64,000 nt of DNA from Haladaptatus sp. DJG-WS-42 (GCF_037198285.1 NZ_CP147243.1:2596422-2660421), one strand, 5' to 3'. Counted from the first letter of the stretch, positions 41,424 to 51,003 are shown. Notes: a model not told the origin generated them from the sequence alone. Made by a program: numbers and translations.

Positions 41424-42569
41424 ATGGACTTACTCGACGCCCGAATTGTCCCCGAGTACGCCCGTGACGTGAAAGAAGAGGCTCGCGCTTTCGCAGCAGA
41501 GTACATCGCGCCAAACGCAGCAGAGGCCTTCGAACGCGGTGAATATCCGTGGGAGATATTGGAGGCCGGCCAAGAAGCCAACTTGATTGCTCAGGATATC
41601 CCCGAAAAGTACGGTGGTCGCGGGCTCTCGTTGCACGAGACGCTCGCGATTGCAGAGGAGTTTTTCAAAGCCGATGCTGGCATCGCCCTCACCCTCCAAC
41701 TCGCCAGTTTCGGCTGCGAACTCGTCTACGAGTACGGCAGCGAAGAACAGAAAGAAACCTTCCTCCGGCCGGTCGCAGAGAACGAACAAATCTCCGGCCT
41801 CGCCGTCTCAGAACCCCAGACTGGAAGTGACCTCGCCGGGATGACCACCACCGCCGAAAAACGCGACGGAGAGTGGGTCTTGAACGGGGAGAAGTACTGG
41901 GTTGGCAACGCTGTCGAAGCCGATTGGCTCACCATCTACGCGAAGACCGGTGACGGCGACGACCGCTACGGGAACTACTCGTTGTTCATCCTCCCAACCG
42001 ATGCGCCCGGCTACGAGGCAGAACACATCCCCGAGAAGATGGGGATGCGCGCCTCCAAGCAAGGCCACATCGTCTTAGACGACTGTCGCATCCCGGAGGC
42101 GAATCTGGTCGGCGTCGAGGGAGCCGGGTTCTACATGCTCGCCGAGTTCTTCAACCACGGCCGCATCGTCGTCAGCGGCCACGGCCTTGGCCTCGCAGCT
42201 GCCGCCATCGAAGAGGCGTGGGAGTTCACCCACGACCGACAGGCGTTCGGCCGCGACGTGAGCGAGTTCCAAGCCGTCCAACACGACCTCGCCGATATGC
42301 GCCTCGAGTTCGAAGCCGCGCGGTCGCTCACGTGGCGCGCAGCAGATATGGTCGCCGAACAGGAGAACTCCGGCTTCTGGGCAGCCATGGCGAAGACGAA
42401 AGCCACAGAGACGGCGGTTTCGGTGGCAGAACGCGCCATGAACCTCCACGGCGGGCGTTCTGTCCTCTCAGAGCGCCGCATTGCCCGTGTCTACCGCGAC
42501 GTGCGCATCCCCGTCATCTACGAGGGAGCGAACGCCATCCAGCGCAACCTCATCTACCGGCAGGGCTGA
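41424..42569 (+). CDS. acyl-CoA dehydrogenase
   Basis: A 381-residue flavoenzyme oxidising acyl-CoA to enoyl-CoA in beta-oxidation or branched-chain acid degradation. FAD/substrate blocks are GLAVSEPQTGSDLAGMTTTA (near 128-147), the WVGNAVEADW stretch and RQAFGRDVSEFQAVQHDLADM (near 272-292). The C-terminal IYEGANAIQRNLIYRQ (near 363-379) contains the Glu that serves as catalytic base in most members. Electrons would pass to ETF. A strong TATA box lies 27 nt upstream. Substrate chain length is unknown. Confidence 0.93.
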   Translation: MDLLDARIVPEYARDVKEEARAFAAEYIAPNAAEAFERGEYPWEILEAGQEANLIAQDIPEKYGGRGLSLHETLAIAEEFFKADAGIALTLQLASFGCELVYEYGSEEQKETFLRPVAENEQISGLAVSEPQTGSDLAGMTTTAEKRDGEWVLNGEKYWVGNAVEADWLTIYAKTGDGDDRYGNYSLFILPTDAPGYEAEHIPEKMGMRASKQGHIVLDDCRIPEANLVGVEGAGFYMLAEFFNHGRIVVSGHGLGLAAAAIEEAWEFTHDRQAFGRDVSEFQAVQHDLADMRLEFEAARSLTWRAADMVAEQENSGFWAAMAKTKATETAVSVAERAMNLHGGRSVLSERRIARVYRDVRIPVIYEGANAIQRNLIYRQG

Positions 42570-42599
42570 GCTTTTACTGACAGCGGTTCAAGGGGTTTC

Positions 42600-43400
42600 A
42601 TGGGAGCTACGTCCCTTACCCTTGTCGACCGGGGAACCATCAGCGCAGACCTGAACTTCGTCTTAGACGGCTACGTCATGGGAACCGCAGCCGAGCCGAC
42701 TCCGGAGCAGGCCTACGAAGACTTCGCCGTCTGGAACCTCGTTATCGACCACCCCGACGCGACGATTCTCTGGGACACAGGGCCACACCATGACGCCGCC
42801 GCTGGCTACTGGCCAGCCCCGCTCTATCAGGCGTTCACGCCGAACAACCCCGCAGGTCACCGCCTCGACGACGACTTAGACGCCGCTGGCTACGACCTCG
42901 CGGACATCGACGCCGTCGTGATGAGCCATCTCCACTTAGACCACGCGGGCGGTCTCCACCACTTCGCCGGGACGGACGTCCCCATCTACGTCCACCGTGC
43001 GGAGATTCCGTTCGCCTACTTCAGCGCCAAAACGCCGGAAGGCTCTGTGGCCTATCTCGCGAGCGACTTCGACCACGAGTTGAACTGGCAGCTCATCCAC
43101 GGCCACCGACACACCTTGTTCGAGGGAATCGAACTCCACCACCTCCCCGGACACACGCCCGGCTTGCTCGGGGCACTTCTCCACCTCGAAGACGAGTCAG
43201 TCATCGTCGCCGGTGACGAGGTGTATCTGCGCTCGAATTACGAAGAAGCGTGGCCCATGGCGACCAGCCTACTCTGGGACAACCGGGCGTGGGAAGACAG
43301 CCTCCATCGCGTGCGCGAACTCCAACGCCAACACGACGCAACCGTCCTCTTTGGCCACGATTTGTCGCAGTTCCACGACCTCCAAGAACGCTGGGGGTAG
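42600..43400 (+). CDS. metallo-beta-lactamase fold hydrolase (N-acyl-homoserine-lactonase-like)
   Basis: A 266-residue MBL-fold hydrolase. The metal-binding motif VVMSHLHLDHAGG (HxHxDH, about residues 101-113) is followed by a His in HLPGHTPG (near 184), an Asp in VIVAGDEVYL (near 205) and a His in VLFGHDLSQF (near 253). This set and the N-terminal strand VDRGTISADLNFVL resemble AiiA-type lactonases, but MBL subfamilies are hard to separate and no signalling gene is nearby. It begins 30 nt after the acyl-CoA dehydrogenase stop, possibly on the same message. Confidence 0.88.
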   Translation: MGATSLTLVDRGTISADLNFVLDGYVMGTAAEPTPEQAYEDFAVWNLVIDHPDATILWDTGPHHDAAAGYWPAPLYQAFTPNNPAGHRLDDDLDAAGYDLADIDAVVMSHLHLDHAGGLHHFAGTDVPIYVHRAEIPFAYFSAKTPEGSVAYLASDFDHELNWQLIHGHRHTLFEGIELHHLPGHTPGLLGALLHLEDESVIVAGDEVYLRSNYEEAWPMATSLLWDNRAWEDSLHRVRELQRQHDATVLFGHDLSQFHDLQERWG

Positions 43401-43480
43401 TCACAGAAACAGTCATGCTGTCTGGACACATCATATAGTATGACTGTCAGTAGTTCTGTGGAACCGGCAGGGGGGTAAAC

Positions 43481-43678
43481 ATGAAAAAACAGGGGATACG
43501 CTTGGTGGTTGGGTCGGTCGCATTCGGGATTGCGTTGTACGTGTTTTGGCTCTTGTTACGCGGGCCGTTTTTCACGGATCAATTTCTCGCGCCGCTCGAG
43601 ATGACAACGGCGCTCATCGCATTTATTCCATCGACGTTCACCGCGGTGTGGGGGCTTTCGCCCCTCCTCAACGATTAG
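43481..43678 (+). CDS. small two-helix membrane protein
   Basis: A 65-residue protein with two hydrophobic segments: residues 7-26 (RLVVGSVAFGIALYVFWLLL) and 40-61. The basic start (MKKQGIR) suggests the N-terminus stays inside. An AGGGGGG Shine-Dalgarno-like run precedes the ATG. The 3' end overlaps the convergent RND exporter gene by 4 nt. I do not recognise the family. Confidence 0.6.
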   Translation: MKKQGIRLVVGSVAFGIALYVFWLLLRGPFFTDQFLAPLEMTTALIAFIPSTFTAVWGLSPLLND

Positions 43679-46167
43679 TCGTCCGCTGGAACGCCGCTTC
43701 GAGCTGACGCGTAGGTTGGCATACCGCGGTTGAAATAGCGGTCCCACACGACGAGCGTCGACGGGAGAATGACCATCGAGGCAATAAACGAGTACACGAC
43801 GCTGAGCGCTGTGAGCGTCCCGAACTGGCCAATCGCGGGGAATACAGAGAGGAACAACACTCCAATCCCGAAGACGGTGGTGAGCATGCTTCCGGTGAGT
43901 GCGCCACCCGTGCCAAGCACCGTCCGTTCGAGCGCGGGCATCGTCGCTCCCTGCTCGTCGAGTTCGTCCACAAACCGGTGGACAACGTGAACGGAGTAGT
44001 CGATGCCAAGCCCAATGGTGATGGCGAGAATCGTCGCCGTGAAGGCGTTAAACGAGATGCCAAGATAGCGCATCGTCCCCGCCAACAACGCGACGGTAAT
44101 CACGATTGGCACGACGTTCGCGAGGCCGAGCGACGGCCGCCCTTCGAGCACCCAGAAGATGAACATGAGGAAGACAATGGTGCCGCCAAGCGCCACCGCG
44201 AGACTCACCAGCGCCGAGTTGAGGATGAGGTCGGAGATGGCTTGGAAGACGATGGTGCCCCCCGTCGCGGTTGCTGTGTAGCGGAACTGGGACGCAAGCG
44301 CATCGCCGTCTGTGGCGATCTCTTTCTGTGAGGCACTCGACTTCACCGAGTAGACGGCGCGGGTGCTCCGGCGGTCTTCACTCAGGTAGCGAAGCGTCTC
44401 CTCACGTGAGGTGGAACTGAGCAGGTAGTCGTACACCTCGCCTAAGTTATTGTCTGGAATCCCGTTTCCGTCCATGTCGTTTCGGGCGACGAGTGCAGCA
44501 AACTCAGGGTCGCTCGCCGTGCGGCTCTGGATGACGGTGATGAGGCTTTGGCCCTCTGCGTGTCTGCCGTCGCGGATGAACGACGACGGCGGGTCAACGC
44601 TCCCGCGGTGGAGCGCTTCCAACGCGAGGTCCTTCTCCATTGGCCCCTGTATGTATATGGTGACAGAACTGTCCTGACTCGCCTCGAAGTTGTCTTCTAA
44701 GAAGTTGAGCGTCCCGACGATGGTGTACTCGCTTGGCTTGAACGGCTCTGGAAGCTCTGAGAGATATACCGGCGTCTCTTCTGGTGGCAAGAACTCCTCT
44801 TGGGTGAACGAGGTGTCGATGCCGGTCGCGTAGTACGCAGAGCCGAAGCTCAGCAACACCATGACGACGAGGAAGGCCCGTGGCGCACGCTTTGCGATGA
44901 ACACCCCACCGGTCAGCGCGCGGCCAAGGCGCGACCCTTCGCTGCCGAGTGGCGTCTGGCTGAAGGTTGGAATCGGATACTTCGTGCGCGCTCTGTCGAG
45001 CGAAACTTTCGCAGACGGGAGGAAAATCCCGAACACGAGGAAGGTGAAGATGATACCGACACTCGCAACGATACCGAAGTCACGAATCGGGAGCAGTTGG
45101 CTCGTCAGGTTCGACATGAAGCCGATGACCGTCGTCGTCGTGACGATGAAGAAGGCAACGAGGAGCTGTTTTCCCGTCACCGTCATCGACTCGTCGATGC
45201 CCTTGCCCGTGACGCGCTCTTCGCGGTAGCGATTGACCGCGTGAATCCCGAAGTCGATACCCACCGCCAACATCAGCGGTGGGACTGCAATCAAAATCTG
45301 GTTGAACGCAATCCCTGCAAGTCCCATAAACCCGAACGTCCAGATAATCGCCATCGCAAGCGAGATGACACCGAGCAGCAGGTCCATCAGGTCGCGGTAG
45401 GCGAACACGAGGAAGAAGATGATGAAGATGACCGCCGCGGGCACCACGATAATCATGGTATCGACGATGACCGAGGAGAACTCATCGGAGATGATACCGC
45501 TCCCGAACACGCGGATGTCGCCGCCTTGCTGGGTGGCAATGCGGTCCATCTCGACTTGGATGCTCGTGAGCGGTGAGGCACCACCGGTCCCGGCCCCTTG
45601 ACTCAACTCAAGTGGCAGGTCGTGTTGGACGACGGCGATGGTCGAGGAGGCGTACGCCTCGTTTGGGTTGAAGTCGTTGCTGAGCAAGCCCTCGAAGCCG
45701 GGACGAGACGCTGCGGTCCGAACGGCCGTCCGAAGCTGGATTGGCGTGGCGCGTTCGAGCGTCATAATCTGGGTTTCGAGCGTCGTCGCGTTCGGATTTA
45801 TCGTCTGAGCGACGATAGCCGCAGCACTCGACGCACTCGAAATTCGCAGGTGTTCGCGGTCGCGCATCTGTTCTTGGGCGCGCAACATCCGCAACATCCC
45901 TTGTTTCGAGAGGACGTTTTCGTTCGTTTGGATGAGTTGTGTGCTGCCGCCGCCTGTCGAGAACGCGGGTGAGAACTCGGTGTTGATGGCTTGGAGCGCC
46001 TCTTCTGCCGGAACTTCCTCTGCGAACTGTTCTGTTCCAGCTTCCGTTTCGACGCTGCTGAGGCCGACAGCAAACAGCGCGCTCACGACGAGGAACGCGA
46101 ACACGACTTGCAGCGACCGCTCAACGATGAGGTGGTCAGCCCAATCGAGGAGGCGGCTCGTGTCCAT
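43675..46167 (-). CDS. RND/MMPL family exporter
   Basis: An 830-residue membrane protein with the two-fold RND layout: one helix at about 20-42, a large extracytoplasmic loop, then a bundle of helices, repeated in the second half. The helix-ending signatures are GIDFGIHAVNRYREE (near 318) and GIDYSVHVVHRFVDE (near 742), the acidic residue being the likely proton relay. The two large loops bind substrate. It resembles MMPL/HpnN-type exporters of lipids or hydrophobic compounds; the cargo is unknown. It is encoded 1 nt from the CARDB-type protein upstream, overlapping its stop, so the two are coupled. Confidence 0.9.
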   Translation of the reverse strand: MDTSRLLDWADHLIVERSLQVVFAFLVVSALFAVGLSSVETEAGTEQFAEEVPAEEALQAINTEFSPAFSTGGGSTQLIQTNENVLSKQGMLRMLRAQEQMRDREHLRISSASSAAAIVAQTINPNATTLETQIMTLERATPIQLRTAVRTAASRPGFEGLLSNDFNPNEAYASSTIAVVQHDLPLELSQGAGTGGASPLTSIQVEMDRIATQQGGDIRVFGSGIISDEFSSVIVDTMIIVVPAAVIFIIFFLVFAYRDLMDLLLGVISLAMAIIWTFGFMGLAGIAFNQILIAVPPLMLAVGIDFGIHAVNRYREERVTGKGIDESMTVTGKQLLVAFFIVTTTTVIGFMSNLTSQLLPIRDFGIVASVGIIFTFLVFGIFLPSAKVSLDRARTKYPIPTFSQTPLGSEGSRLGRALTGGVFIAKRAPRAFLVVMVLLSFGSAYYATGIDTSFTQEEFLPPEETPVYLSELPEPFKPSEYTIVGTLNFLEDNFEASQDSSVTIYIQGPMEKDLALEALHRGSVDPPSSFIRDGRHAEGQSLITVIQSRTASDPEFAALVARNDMDGNGIPDNNLGEVYDYLLSSTSREETLRYLSEDRRSTRAVYSVKSSASQKEIATDGDALASQFRYTATATGGTIVFQAISDLILNSALVSLAVALGGTIVFLMFIFWVLEGRPSLGLANVVPIVITVALLAGTMRYLGISFNAFTATILAITIGLGIDYSVHVVHRFVDELDEQGATMPALERTVLGTGGALTGSMLTTVFGIGVLFLSVFPAIGQFGTLTALSVVYSFIASMVILPSTLVVWDRYFNRGMPTYASARSGVPADD

Positions 46168-47753
46168 TATTGCCGCCGGTAGAGGACGTAGAGACCAATC
46201 AATGCAATTGCGAGTGCCCCTGCCGCGATGGGGATGACCGGGAGGCCACCGTCCTCTGGTTCAGTAACCTGCACCGGCAGTTGGTAGGTGTCAGAGAGTT
46301 TCGTATCGCCCTGCTGGTTGTCGTACTGGAAGTCCATTGAGATGGGGTAGTTCTTCTCTAAGGCTGCCGCGTCAGCGCTCACAGCGAACTCGATGGTCGC
46401 CGTCTCGCCGGGTTCGAGCGACTGGATGAACGCCTCATCGTCGCTCGTCGAGAGTGGGCTGTCTGCGAACAGTTTTGCCGAGATGTCGGTGAGCGTCTCG
46501 TCGCCGTTGTTGGTCACGGCGACTTCGAGGATCGTACTCTGTCCGCCGGTGACTGTGGCGTTCACTGCAGCAACGCTGAACTCCTTTTTCTTCTCGCCAA
46601 CGGCGACCTGCGTGTCGAGCGGGTCGCTCTGGCGTTTTTCGCCCTCGTTGTTGCGGTACTCTAAGTGGAACGTGAACTGGCGTGGACCAGCACTCGCTTC
46701 TTCACCCACTTCGATGTCGAAGGCGAACTCGCTTGCTTGGCCAGGTTCGAGCGTTCCAAGCGCGACTTCCGTCTCAACTGGATTCAGATTCTGCGTCTGG
46801 GTATCGATGACGAGCACGGCGTTCCTTGCGACGATGTCGCCGGTGTTCGCAATCTGGCCGCGAATCGTCCCCTCAGCATCGACGCGCAGGTTGCTCTCTA
46901 CGTTGCCAATGTCGAACTCCTGTGCGCCGCTCGGAACGAAGCCAGTGGCGAGTGGGCTCGTTTGGACCTGCTCGCCCTCTTCGTTCTCGTAGGACACCGT
47001 TGTCTGGAGCGAGTACGACCGGCGCTCTGCGTCGTCTGCGACGTTCACGCGGTAGGTAACGGATTTTGTCTCACCCGCGGCCCACGAGCCGACGAACGAC
47101 TCTGCGGTCTGTGCGCCCGCACCGAGCGTCACGTCCGAGTTCGGTGACTGGACGGAGATGGTTGCGTCTTCTGCCGGGGCACTCCCGACGTTTTGGACTT
47201 CGACCGTGACTGTGCCGGAGTCTCCGACCGAGGCGTCACTCGACGTGCCAACGACTTCGAAGCGCGACTCCTCTTCGACCACGATGGTCACGTCGTGGGT
47301 TTCGCTCACGCTGCGCTGTTGTTGGGCGAACGGACTGCGGTCTGAAATCTGGTTGGTGTACGTGTAGGACACCCGAATCGGGATGGTGTAGGTGCCGGGT
47401 TCTGCGTCTTCATCGACGACGACGGAGAACGGAATTGGCGGACTCGTCCCTTCGGGGACGGAGCCAGCAGCAACTTTGCCGGATTTAATCGTAATCGGCG
47501 CGTTGCTTTCACGCATTTCGAGCGTCGTTCCGCGTGCGGTGGTGACCCGCGCTTCGTTTGCAGGACTGCCGCCGCTGTCGATGTCTCCAGTGTTCTGAAT
47601 CGTGACCGATAGCTGGGTTTCCTCACCTGGAGTCACGCGATTATCTGCGAGATACAAGTCGAGGTCTGGTGACCCACGAACCGACGCCGCAACGACGCCA
47701 GGGGCGACTGCCGCGACGAGTAGCATGCATGTAATGACAAGAACCCGCTTCAT
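46167..47753 (-). CDS. surface CARDB/COG1361-type protein with C-terminal membrane anchor
   Basis: A 528-residue exported protein with a signal peptide (residues 1-22, LVITCMLLVAAVAPGVVAA). It carries four or five immunoglobulin-like repeats of the CARDB/COG1361 kind, each with NTGD- or NVGS-type turns (for example VTIQNTGDIDSGG, VEVQNVGSAPAED, VAVTNNGDETLTDI). The last 25 residues form a membrane helix ending in RRQ. It would stand on the outer face of the membrane. Translational coupling to the RND exporter suggests an accessory subunit of that exporter; this is inference. Confidence 0.85.
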   Translation of the reverse strand: MKRVLVITCMLLVAAVAPGVVAASVRGSPDLDLYLADNRVTPGEETQLSVTIQNTGDIDSGGSPANEARVTTARGTTLEMRESNAPITIKSGKVAAGSVPEGTSPPIPFSVVVDEDAEPGTYTIPIRVSYTYTNQISDRSPFAQQQRSVSETHDVTIVVEEESRFEVVGTSSDASVGDSGTVTVEVQNVGSAPAEDATISVQSPNSDVTLGAGAQTAESFVGSWAAGETKSVTYRVNVADDAERRSYSLQTTVSYENEEGEQVQTSPLATGFVPSGAQEFDIGNVESNLRVDAEGTIRGQIANTGDIVARNAVLVIDTQTQNLNPVETEVALGTLEPGQASEFAFDIEVGEEASAGPRQFTFHLEYRNNEGEKRQSDPLDTQVAVGEKKKEFSVAAVNATVTGGQSTILEVAVTNNGDETLTDISAKLFADSPLSTSDDEAFIQSLEPGETATIEFAVSADAAALEKNYPISMDFQYDNQQGDTKLSDTYQLPVQVTEPEDGGLPVIPIAAGALAIALIGLYVLYRRQ

Positions 47754-48140
47754 CTGTTCCTCCAGAATTCACTGTGTATACCCAGCGATTGCATGCGGAG
47801 AATGTCGTACCCTGTACGTATAAGGTGGTGTGAACGATTACAAACTTGAAAATCGTTTGTTTGCGTATGAGCCGCTCAAACGCCGGATTTCGTAGTCATT
47901 CGGTTCAATCACACTGGCTGTCAAATCAGCGGATTCACACGACCTGAAACCGGCGTCGAGAATGCAGAATACATAGATAGATGGCGTTATACAGGTCTAT
48001 TCACGGCGTGTGTTCCTGGGTTATCTTTCGTGTTAATATATACCAATACCTCATAATTAATCTGTGCCAATGGATGGCAAATTCTTTAATCACAAGGCTT
48101 CAATCTTCGCTATGGCCCACACAGGCGCCGTGATTTCTCA
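47754..48140. other. 387-bp intergenic region with divergent promoters
   Basis: This AT-rich region separates the CARDB-RND operon (leftward) from korAB (rightward). On the right it holds the TTTAATCA box of korA and a predicted 10-codon uORF. Several AT-rich blocks (near 48032-48055) lie further up. I see no other coding-like frame longer than 30 codons, no RNA gene and no repeat of note. Confidence 0.6.
48085..48092 (+). promoter_or_regulatory. TATA box of the korAB operon
   Basis: TTTAATCA predicts transcription from about 48114. That leaves a leader of about 27 nt before the korA ATG and places the ATG of the uORF (48112) at the very 5' end of the message. Confidence 0.5.
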
Positions 48141-48144
48141 ATGA
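48112..48144 (+). CDS. predicted leaderless 10-codon uORF coupled to korA
   Basis: ATG at 48112 opens MAHTGAVISQ and ends in TGA at 48142-48144, overlapping the korA ATG (48141) as ATGA. The korA start has no Shine-Dalgarno sequence and no earlier in-frame start codon before an in-frame stop at 48087. The TATA box places the uORF start at the 5' end of the transcript, so ribosomes may load there and reinitiate at korA. Evidence is positional only; the peptide itself is not expected to act. Confidence 0.35.
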   Translation: MAHTGAVISQ

Positions 48145-50039
48145 CTGAGGACCTTGTATGGCGAATCGCTGGTGGTTCGGGGGACGGGATTGACTCGACC
48201 AGCCAGAACTTCGCAAAGGCCCTGATGCGTGCAGGTCTGCACGTATTCACGCACCGTCACTACCCATCGCGGATTCGCGGTGGTCACACCTACGTCGAAG
48301 TCCGCGCAAGCGAAGACCCCGTCAATTCGCGCGGCAACGGCTACAACTGCCTTCTTGCCCTTGGTGACTCCTTCGCGCGCAATCCAAAGGAGAACGCCAT
48401 CTACGGCAACGAGGAGATCAAGCCACTCGCAGAGAACTTAGACGAACTGAACGAAGGCGGCATCATCATTTACGACGAAGGCCTCGTTGACGTCTCCGAA
48501 GTGCCGAACTTCGAAGCGCGCGCAGAAGAGAACAACTGGCACGTCTACCCGATGGACCTCCGGTCACTCGCCCGCGAGCACGGCCGTGAGGTCATGCGCA
48601 ACACCGCCGGGGTTGGGGTAACTGCAGCACTCCTCGACATCGACCTCACATACATTGAGGAACTCATGCGCAGCGCCATGGGCGGCGACGTGCTCGAAGC
48701 CAACCTCGACATCCTGCAGGAGGCCTACGACATCATCTCCGAAGAGGAGTTCACCCACGACCTTCGCGTCCCGACGGGTGACCACGACGAAGACCAGCTC
48801 CTCATCTCGGCGAGCGCGTGTATCGCCTACGGCGCGCTCGACGAGGGCTGCCGGTTCATCTCGGGCTACCCGATGACGCCGTGGACCGAAGTGTTCACCA
48901 TCATGTCGCAGAACCTCTCGCAGTTCGGCGGCATCTCTGAGCAGGTCGAAGACGAAATCGCCGCCGCGGCCCTCGCCATCGGTGCCAGCCACGCTGGCGT
49001 CAAGGCAATGAGCGGGTCGTCCGGTGGCGGCTTCGCCCTGATGGGTGAGCCACTCGGCCTCGCAGAGATGACCGAAACGCCGGTCGTCCTCATCGAAGCA
49101 ATGCGCGCAGGCCCATCCACGGGGATGCCAACGAAGCCGGAGCAATCTGACTTAGAGTCCATCCTGTACTCCAGTCAGGGTGACTCGAACCGCATCGTCT
49201 TCGCGCCCGGCAACGCCGCAGAGGCCTACGACCAGACGCGCGAGGCGTTCCGCATCGCCTACGAGTACCAGATTCCGTCCATCATCGTCATCGACCAGAA
49301 GGTTTCCGGCGAGATGGTGAACGTAGACGAGTCCTTCTTCGACCGCGAGCCGAACCCAGACCTCGGCTCCGTGCTCACGGAAGACGAAATCGCCGAGGCT
49401 GCCCACCACGAGTCGGGCAAGTTCAAGCGCTTCCTTCACGACACCGAAAACGGTGTCAGCCCGCGCACGATTCCGGGCCAGAAGGGTGGTCGTTTCCTCG
49501 CAGCTGGGAACGAGCACTCAGAGGAGGGGCACATCAGCGAAGACCCAGTCAACCGCATCAACCAGATGGCTCGTCGCGCCCAGAAGCTCGACTCCATCCG
49601 TGAGGACTTAGACTCCCAAGAGTCGAGCAACCAGACCACGTTCGGTCCGGAGGACGCAGAGTACGGCATCATCACGTGGGGCTCCCAACAGGGTGCCGTC
49701 ATCGACGCCGTTTCCACGCTCAACGACGCGGGCCACTCGGTCAAAGGCCTCGGCGTGAGCGACCTGATGCCGTTCCCGAAGAACGACCTCGCTGCGTTCT
49801 TAGAGAGCGTCGACAAGGCTATCGTCGTCGAAATGAACGCAACCGGTCAGTTCCGCGGCCTCGCCCGCAAGGAACTCGGGCTGTACGGCGAGAAGATGTC
49901 GAGCCTTCTGAAGTTCGACGGCAACCCGTTCATCCCGCGTGACATCGTCACGGCGTTCGAAGAGACAATCGTCGAAGGCAAGGACGACGTTTCGAACGAG
50001 CGGACGAAGTACCTTCCAGAAGCAGGTGTTACCCAATGA
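48141..50039 (+). CDS. korA: 2-oxoacid:ferredoxin oxidoreductase, alpha subunit
   Basis: A 632-residue subunit with the gamma domain (residues 1-190, LVWRIAGGSGDGIDSTSQNFAKAL start) fused to the alpha (pyrimidine-binding) domain. SGYPMTPWTEVF is near 245 and ASHAGVKAMSGSSGGGF near 290. The enzyme oxidises 2-oxoglutarate or pyruvate to acyl-CoA, passing electrons to ferredoxin; haloarchaea use such enzymes in place of dehydrogenase complexes. Substrate choice between pyruvate and 2-oxoglutarate is not certain from sequence. Its stop overlaps korB as ATGA. Confidence 0.94.
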   Translation: MTEDLVWRIAGGSGDGIDSTSQNFAKALMRAGLHVFTHRHYPSRIRGGHTYVEVRASEDPVNSRGNGYNCLLALGDSFARNPKENAIYGNEEIKPLAENLDELNEGGIIIYDEGLVDVSEVPNFEARAEENNWHVYPMDLRSLAREHGREVMRNTAGVGVTAALLDIDLTYIEELMRSAMGGDVLEANLDILQEAYDIISEEEFTHDLRVPTGDHDEDQLLISASACIAYGALDEGCRFISGYPMTPWTEVFTIMSQNLSQFGGISEQVEDEIAAAALAIGASHAGVKAMSGSSGGGFALMGEPLGLAEMTETPVVLIEAMRAGPSTGMPTKPEQSDLESILYSSQGDSNRIVFAPGNAAEAYDQTREAFRIAYEYQIPSIIVIDQKVSGEMVNVDESFFDREPNPDLGSVLTEDEIAEAAHHESGKFKRFLHDTENGVSPRTIPGQKGGRFLAAGNEHSEEGHISEDPVNRINQMARRAQKLDSIREDLDSQESSNQTTFGPEDAEYGIITWGSQQGAVIDAVSTLNDAGHSVKGLGVSDLMPFPKNDLAAFLESVDKAIVVEMNATGQFRGLARKELGLYGEKMSSLLKFDGNPFIPRDIVTAFEETIVEGKDDVSNERTKYLPEAGVTQ

Positions 50040-50974
50040 GTGTATTCAGCGCAATCGGTGAAGAGCGCGAGATTGACAGCAACGAGTTCACGCCCGGCAT
50101 CGAACCGCAGGCGACGTGGTGTCCAGGCTGTGGTGATTTCGGTGTCCTGAAGTCACTGAAACAGGCCATGCCCGAAGTCGGGCGCAGTCCCGACGAGGTG
50201 CTCATGGTCACCGGTATCGGCTGTTCGGGCAAGCTTTCGTCGTACTTCGAGAGCTACGGATTCCACACCTTACACGGCCGCAGTCTGCCAATCGCCCGCG
50301 CGGCGAAGCTCGCAAACCCCGGCCTCGAAGTCATCGCCGCTGGCGGTGACGGTGACGGCTACGGGATTGGTGGCAACCACTTCATGCACACCGCCCGCGA
50401 GAACCACGACATGACCTACATCGTGTTCAACAACGAGATTTTCGGCCTCACGAAGGGCCAGACCTCGCCAACGAGCCCGAAAGGTCACAAGTCGAAGACC
50501 CAGCCCCACGGCAGCGCGAAGGACCCAGTCCGCCCACTGTCGCTGGCGCTCGCCTCCGGTGCGTCCTACATCGCCCGCACCGCCGCGGTCAACCCGAATC
50601 AGGCAAAGGAAATCATCAAAGAAGCCATCGAGCACGACGGCTTCGCCCACATCGACTTCCTCACCCAGTGTCCAACGTGGAACAAGGACGCCCGCCAGTA
50701 CGTCCCGTACGTGGACATCCAGCAGTCTGACGACTACGACTTCGACATCCACGACCGCCGCGAAGCCGCGGACATGATGTTCGAAGCCGAAAACGCCCTC
50801 CACGAAGGAGAGGTGCTCACCGGCCGCTTCTACGTCGATGACGACCGTCCATCCTACCAGCAGGAGAAGCAGGCAACCGGCGAAATGCCAGAAGAGCCGC
50901 TCGCAGAGCGCTACTTCGACGAAGACTACGAGTGGGAGCGCACCGCAGACTCCCTCCTAGCGCGCCACAAGTAA
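50036..50974 (+). CDS. korB: 2-oxoacid:ferredoxin oxidoreductase, beta subunit
   Basis: A 312-residue beta subunit binding thiamine diphosphate and, with its Cys residues, an iron-sulfur cluster. The start TWCPGCGDFGVLKSL (about residues 22-36) and GIGCSGKLSSYF (about 61-72) carry cluster-type cysteines. The ThDP/Mg motif AGGDGDGYGIGGNHFMHTARENHDM-like stretch (about 102-126) then NNEIFGLTKGQTSPTS (about 133-148) completes the site. It is translated right after korA and followed by a strong hairpin terminator. Confidence 0.95.
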   Translation: MSVFSAIGEEREIDSNEFTPGIEPQATWCPGCGDFGVLKSLKQAMPEVGRSPDEVLMVTGIGCSGKLSSYFESYGFHTLHGRSLPIARAAKLANPGLEVIAAGGDGDGYGIGGNHFMHTARENHDMTYIVFNNEIFGLTKGQTSPTSPKGHKSKTQPHGSAKDPVRPLSLALASGASYIARTAAVNPNQAKEIIKEAIEHDGFAHIDFLTQCPTWNKDARQYVPYVDIQQSDDYDFDIHDRREAADMMFEAENALHEGEVLTGRFYVDDDRPSYQQEKQATGEMPEEPLAERYFDEDYEWERTADSLLARHK

Positions 50975-50980
50975 CTTTCC

Positions 50981-51003
50981 AACTCCGATACGGAGTTTTC
51001 TTT
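50981..51003 (+). terminator. hairpin plus T-run terminator of korAB
   Basis: AACTCCG-ATA-CGGAGTT forms a perfect 7-bp stem with a 3-nt loop, followed directly by TTCTTT, starting 7 nt after the korB stop. It looks like a classical intrinsic terminator. Confidence 0.7.

Noticed and set aside
48070-48144. Longer 24-codon version of the korA uORF
   Set aside because: Its ATG lies upstream of the TATA box, so it would not be on the predicted transcript; the inner ATG at 48112 fits better.
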